NCBI RefSeq assembly: GCF_004346845.1
Contig: NZ_SMGI01000002.1
Coordinates: forward strand, 186,001 to 250,000
Reading direction: 5' to 3'
Length of the DNA: 64,000 nt
Source: Winogradskyella wandonensis
Lineage (GTDB): Bacteria; Bacteroidota; Bacteroidia; Flavobacteriales; Flavobacteriaceae
Below, piece by piece: positions 60,670 to 64,000 of this stretch (its first letter is position 1; every line of letters begins with the position of its first letter). The position numbers and the translations under genes were made by a program. A model generated the notes under the pieces. That model had not been told where the DNA came from and ran no database searches. It worked only from the letters and a program-made list of their open reading frames with translations.

Positions 60670-61932
60670 TTAAAAGTACTGCCCAATCCCAAAAACTAGT
60701 CCATTAGTAGCATTTGGAGTTATACCATAGCCATAGTCAATTCTAAATATGGCGTTGAATATGCTTTTGTGAATGAAACGCAAACCAATTCCTGGGTAAA
60801 TTCTTAAATTATCCGAATCTACAAAATCACTTAAATCCCCGCCGGGATTTTGCCAACTGCCAGCATCTACAAAGGCATTGCCTTGTAAAACAAACCAGTT
60901 TTTCTCGTAAAGTGTATGTCTATATTCTGTATTTAAGACAATGGCTCCTGTACCTCTATCAATTAAGTTTCCTACGCCTCGAATATTCAAATTATTATCG
61001 ACGGCAAAAGGCGCAAAAGGTGTATCATTATTTGTGGACAAACCTAATCGTAATCTATTGGCCCAATTTCCTTTCTTACCAAGTCGTTTAAAATACTGAA
61101 AATCATTCCAACCTATAAGAAAATCTGGCAATTGCTCATCTTCTGTAGAGTGCACATACTGAAAATTAAAAATACTCCGAAATCCTTCGACATACTGATA
61201 GGTATAGTTTAAATTATTATACTCGTAAATAGCCTTGTATAGCAGTTTCTTTACTCGTAATTCTTGAGGTACTTCTGGATTTGTAGCACCAGATTGATAG
61301 AGGTAATCCTCTGTAAAATAATTGAGACCCAATTCTATTCTGTTGGTAAAATTAATCTGAAACAAGCCTAAGGCTTCAATAGATGCGTTATTGTAACGAT
61401 AATCGGCTGTTGTATTATCGAAAAAAACAGGTTCTAAAGTTGTTAAGTCTTGGTAATTTATGGCTAATCCTAATTTCCTAGAAAACAGAAACGGCGCTCT
61501 AAAATTTATGGCGTAAGAATCGAAGATGTCTTTTTGGTAAAAACCCCCAAAAGTGATGTTCTGACCAAACAAATTAAACTCATAAAGACCTAATCTGTAG
61601 GCAAACTCATCGTCGTTAGTCGTATAAACATTTGCCGAGGGAATAATAGTAAAGTTTTCCTCTATATTATAAAACACATTGTATTGGTTTGGTGCATTTG
61701 CCGGAAATACTTGATAGTAGGCGTGAGCTATAGAAGGTAATCGTTTTAGTAATCTTATATCCGCTTCAATCAATGCTGAATCTAATTTTACGCCCTGCTT
61801 AATCTGTGATATCTTTTTTACAAAAGACGTTTTTAGCCTTTTATTACCTTGAATTTTTAAATCGGCCACACTGTTTTCTTGCGAGTTAACGAGTGTAGTA
61901 AATAGTAAAATTAAAGCCGTAATGTATTTCAT
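60670..61932 (-). CDS. BamA/TamA-family (Omp85) outer-membrane protein, short form
   Basis: This 420-residue protein has a signal peptide (1-17, VNSQ), a single POTRA-like domain (about 22-95, VADLKIQGNKRLKTSFVKKISQIKQG) and a 16-strand type barrel. The C-terminus contains the Omp85 segments IRGVGNLIDRGTGAIVLNTEYRH, FVDAGSW and YPGIGLRFIHKSIFNAIFRIDYGYG. It is much shorter than BamA (about 800 residues, five POTRA), so it is probably an accessory or substrate-specific member rather than the essential insertase. It is convergent with the arsenosugar unit and upstream of nothing obvious. Confidence 0.85.
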   Translation of the reverse strand: MKYITALILLFTTLVNSQENSVADLKIQGNKRLKTSFVKKISQIKQGVKLDSALIEADIRLLKRLPSIAHAYYQVFPANAPNQYNVFYNIEENFTIIPSANVYTTNDDEFAYRLGLYEFNLFGQNITFGGFYQKDIFDSYAINFRAPFLFSRKLGLAINYQDLTTLEPVFFDNTTADYRYNNASIEALGLFQINFTNRIELGLNYFTEDYLYQSGATNPEVPQELRVKKLLYKAIYEYNNLNYTYQYVEGFRSIFNFQYVHSTEDEQLPDFLIGWNDFQYFKRLGKKGNWANRLRLGLSTNNDTPFAPFAVDNNLNIRGVGNLIDRGTGAIVLNTEYRHTLYEKNWFVLQGNAFVDAGSWQNPGGDLSDFVDSDNLRIYPGIGLRFIHKSIFNAIFRIDYGYGITPNATNGLVFGIGQYF

Positions 61933-61992
61933 GATATGGTTATTAGACGATTTGTCGCAAACAAAACATATCCTTACGCTAATATTTAAAAA

Positions 61993-63003
61993 TTAATAAC
62001 TGCTATAATAATTTTTTATGATTGGCTCTACTGGTTTATTTTGTGGTGTAAATTGGTTGTTGTCTTTGCCACCAACCTTGTCGTAGTTTATAAACCATTT
62101 CCAAATAAAACCACCTGCAAACCAGTCTTCGTGCCAAAAGGTTTCGTACAAGGCTTTTGTTGTATTGACTTGAGCTTCTAGATTAACTTTAGTCATACTT
62201 CTGTCGAATTTCCAAGGTTCTTTACCTGAGTAATCTACACTTCGGTAACCGTACTCCGTAAAAAGTATGGGTTTTTGGTAGGTGTCTGAATAACTTTTAA
62301 TTACTGGCTTATGCTTTTGCCAGCCTTCCATACTTTTTTCGAAAGATGGGGTTTGCTCATCGCTTACAGGAAAATAGGCATCAATACCTATAAAATCTAA
62401 CTTATTCCAAAAAGGGGTACGCTTGTACTCGTCCCAGTTTGCAGCATACGTTAGTTTTCCTTTATAAATTTTCTTTATCTCATCAATAAGGTTATTCCAG
62501 TAGTCTGGTCGCTTTGCGATGAAATTTTCGAGTTCAGTGCCTATACAAAGAATTTCTGCATTAATTTCTTGCGCTAAATCGGCATATTCTAAAATAAAAC
62601 TGGTGTAAGATTCTTCCAATTTTCTCCAATCTTCCTCAGAAGTCATGTTAAGGAACCCTGTAAATTCTCCTCGTCGAATCCAAATTTGAGGTTTCACCAT
62701 AATTTTAATATTCTGCTTACGTAACTCTTCAGAATATTGCTTTGCGCCTGCTCGTGTCTCACCAAACCATTGACGTTCGGTATTATGAATAATCTCTGGG
62801 CTATTTAAACCTCTAATAAACCCAAAAGGCATTACCGCAGCGAAATTTGCATTGATTTTTGTAACCAATGGCTTAGTGTGTGTCTCATCGACAGGGATAC
62901 CGTAAGCGACAAAACTTGCACCATTAATTTTCTTGTTCTGACTTAGGCAAGACGAAAGTATTATAGCACAAACAAAACAAATTAGGAGCTTAACTCTATT
63001 CAT
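61993..63003 (-). CDS. GH113-like glycoside hydrolase, lipoprotein
   Basis: This 336-residue protein has a lipobox (LSSC, Cys19) and a TIM-barrel-like domain. Strands and motifs such as IKIMVKPQIWIR, AEILCIGTELENF with Glu157, IGIDAYFPVS and PILFTEYGYRS with Glu250 match the acid/base and nucleophile positions of family 113 beta-mannanase-like enzymes. Length fits the single-domain family. It is probably exposed on the cell surface or in the periplasm. It precedes no transporter; the upstream neighbour is an outer-membrane protein gene. Mannan as substrate is inferred from family only. Confidence 0.8.
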   Translation of the reverse strand: MNRVKLLICFVCAIILSSCLSQNKKINGASFVAYGIPVDETHTKPLVTKINANFAAVMPFGFIRGLNSPEIIHNTERQWFGETRAGAKQYSEELRKQNIKIMVKPQIWIRRGEFTGFLNMTSEEDWRKLEESYTSFILEYADLAQEINAEILCIGTELENFIAKRPDYWNNLIDEIKKIYKGKLTYAANWDEYKRTPFWNKLDFIGIDAYFPVSDEQTPSFEKSMEGWQKHKPVIKSYSDTYQKPILFTEYGYRSVDYSGKEPWKFDRSMTKVNLEAQVNTTKALYETFWHEDWFAGGFIWKWFINYDKVGGKDNNQFTPQNKPVEPIIKNYYSSY

Positions 63004-63037
63004 TACACGAATTTTAGCTCCTAAAATAAATATATAT

Positions 63038-63934
63038 TTAAAACAAAGCTCTTAAACCTATATTAAAAGTTTGACCTAAACCTGTGTCGTTTCCTCTTAC
63101 AAAGTTTGAATACAAGAATTCTACATTCAATTCGTCAGACAATTGATACTTTGCTCCAGCTCCAAGAATGGATGCGTCTTGACTAAAATCGTTAAAGCCT
63201 TGGTCGTTGCCTCCAAAAGAAATTAATTGTAAATGTTGTACAAACCCTAAAACTGTAAACCTAGAACTTGGAAAATAACTCAAAAATACACCTGGCGTTA
63301 AGCGCAAACTATTGTAGGCAAAACTATCTTGTTCACCAAAATTGTATTCTGTATTAAGCTCTGTAAAAAACTGCCAATCGCCGCCAGTAAAACTATAATC
63401 ATAGAAAAAGCGATTCTGAAAAATAAAGCCATCTTGGTCTAAAAATACGCCGTCCTCAGTTTCATTATCAATCAACGGAATGTGAAAAGCAGTCTGAATT
63501 GTAAAATTAGACACACTTTTTATAGGATTGAACTTTATGGCCGGTGCAAAAGATGTAAAACCAGAACGAGCCGTTCCGCGTTCGCCATCAAAAGAAAATA
63601 CATCTATGGCATCTCTTCCGCCAATGGCGTTAGAGCGAAATTCTAATAGCAATCCAATATTAACTCTATTACTTTCAGAAATTCCAGTAAAAATATCTAA
63701 AGTCGATGTAAAAAATGTTTGACGAGGAATGTCTTGTTTATCACCATTCGGACCAAATAAATCTGTAGTTTCTGTGTAAAGATTATTAAACCACTTTATA
63801 TCCCATTGTCCTTTTTTTAATAAAATTGAAGGTGTATATTCTTGAATTACACTTTTACTAGTTTCTTCATCTTCTTGAGAAAATCCTGTAAAACTCATAG
63901 CAATTGCAATTGCTGCGATAATAAATTTTTCCAT
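63038..63934 (-). CDS. Outer-membrane beta-barrel-like protein
   Basis: No family recognised with confidence. This 298-residue protein has a signal peptide (about 1-19, TGFSQ), and the mature part shows alternating aromatic strands throughout: GQWDIKWFNNLYTET at the start, FTIQTAFHIPLI in the middle and a C-terminal LGQTFNIGLRALF ending in Phe, as barrels recognised by BamA do. A barrel of about 12 strands is plausible. It is 34 bases upstream of the GH113-like gene, so the two may be co-transcribed. Substrate unknown. Confidence 0.7.
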   Translation of the reverse strand: MEKFIIAAIAIAMSFTGFSQEDEETSKSVIQEYTPSILLKKGQWDIKWFNNLYTETTDLFGPNGDKQDIPRQTFFTSTLDIFTGISESNRVNIGLLLEFRSNAIGGRDAIDVFSFDGERGTARSGFTSFAPAIKFNPIKSVSNFTIQTAFHIPLIDNETEDGVFLDQDGFIFQNRFFYDYSFTGGDWQFFTELNTEYNFGEQDSFAYNSLRLTPGVFLSYFPSSRFTVLGFVQHLQLISFGGNDQGFNDFSQDASILGAGAKYQLSDELNVEFLYSNFVRGNDTGLGQTFNIGLRALF

Positions 63935-64000
63935 GTTTGTTTGGTTTGAAAATCCCTTTTTTGGAATTTAATTTGACTTGTTAGTGGTAATAATATGTTA

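Noticed and set aside
1..64000. CRISPR array, insertion sequence, prophage or rRNA operon
   Set aside because: No regularly spaced repeats, transposase, integrase, phage structural genes or rRNA sequence were found; the repeats present are short dispersed hairpins.

Overview
The window is a compact, AT-rich stretch of chromosome from a member of the Flavobacteriaceae (Bacteroidota), most likely marine. The assignment rests on Bacteroidota-type promoters (TAnnTTTG, sometimes with an upstream TTG), a short primary sigma factor, many short lipoprotein signals ending in S-C, a class II HMG-CoA reductase paired with a GYDIA-type GHMP kinase, a very long FtsZ tail and an arsenosugar gene set. There is no rRNA, phage, insertion sequence or CRISPR array. 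Nearly all the DNA is coding; the only gene-free stretch over 300 bases is 7256-7714.

Layout. 1-7255: the end of accD, a lipoprotein, rpsO-pnp, a two-lipoprotein cassette bracketed by two identical terminators, a small conserved protein and the primary sigma factor rpoD. 7715-11146: rpe, wecB, an MtfA-like peptidase, tRNA-Arg and a YqeY protein. 11263-26873 (minus strand): an almost complete division and cell wall (dcw) cluster in the order mraZ-rsmH-ftsL-ftsI-murE-mraY-murD-ftsW-murG-murC-ftsQ-ftsA-ftsZ. It has a probable MraZ operator in front and a terminator behind, and lacks murF, murB and ddl. 27104-37504: an alpha/beta hydrolase and engB, an oligopeptide-type permease, the tail-specific protease prc, then surE, lpxB, an NlpC/P60 lipoprotein and comEC, and a thioredoxin-like protein.

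37588-51659: a POT peptide transporter with a DPP-IV-like peptidase, HMG-CoA reductase with its kinase, a PpiD-like folding factor, a CorC/HlyC-type membrane protein, and a coaX - outer-membrane protein - TPR - lptC set. 51766-60572: tRNA-Phe followed by an arsenosugar biosynthesis locus. Its core is an AhpD-like protein, ArsS (radical SAM), a rhodanese, two TIGR0428x glycosyltransferases, a purine nucleoside phosphorylase and ArsM. It also holds a di-iron desaturase/hydroxylase, a DUF547 lipoprotein and an Mpo1-like protein, which could point to lipid-linked arsenic products. 60670-63934: a BamA/TamA-like barrel, a GH113-like lipoprotein and another outer-membrane protein.

The least explained signal is a set of small dispersed hairpins. 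They share a loop of the form TCGA...CTC (or its reverse complement), while their stems differ completely in sequence yet stay paired. Several lie 6-14 bases upstream of a start codon (murG, ftsW, the permease, arsM), as do two hairpins of a second family (engB, nlpC). They could be mobile repeats, translation-control elements, or both.
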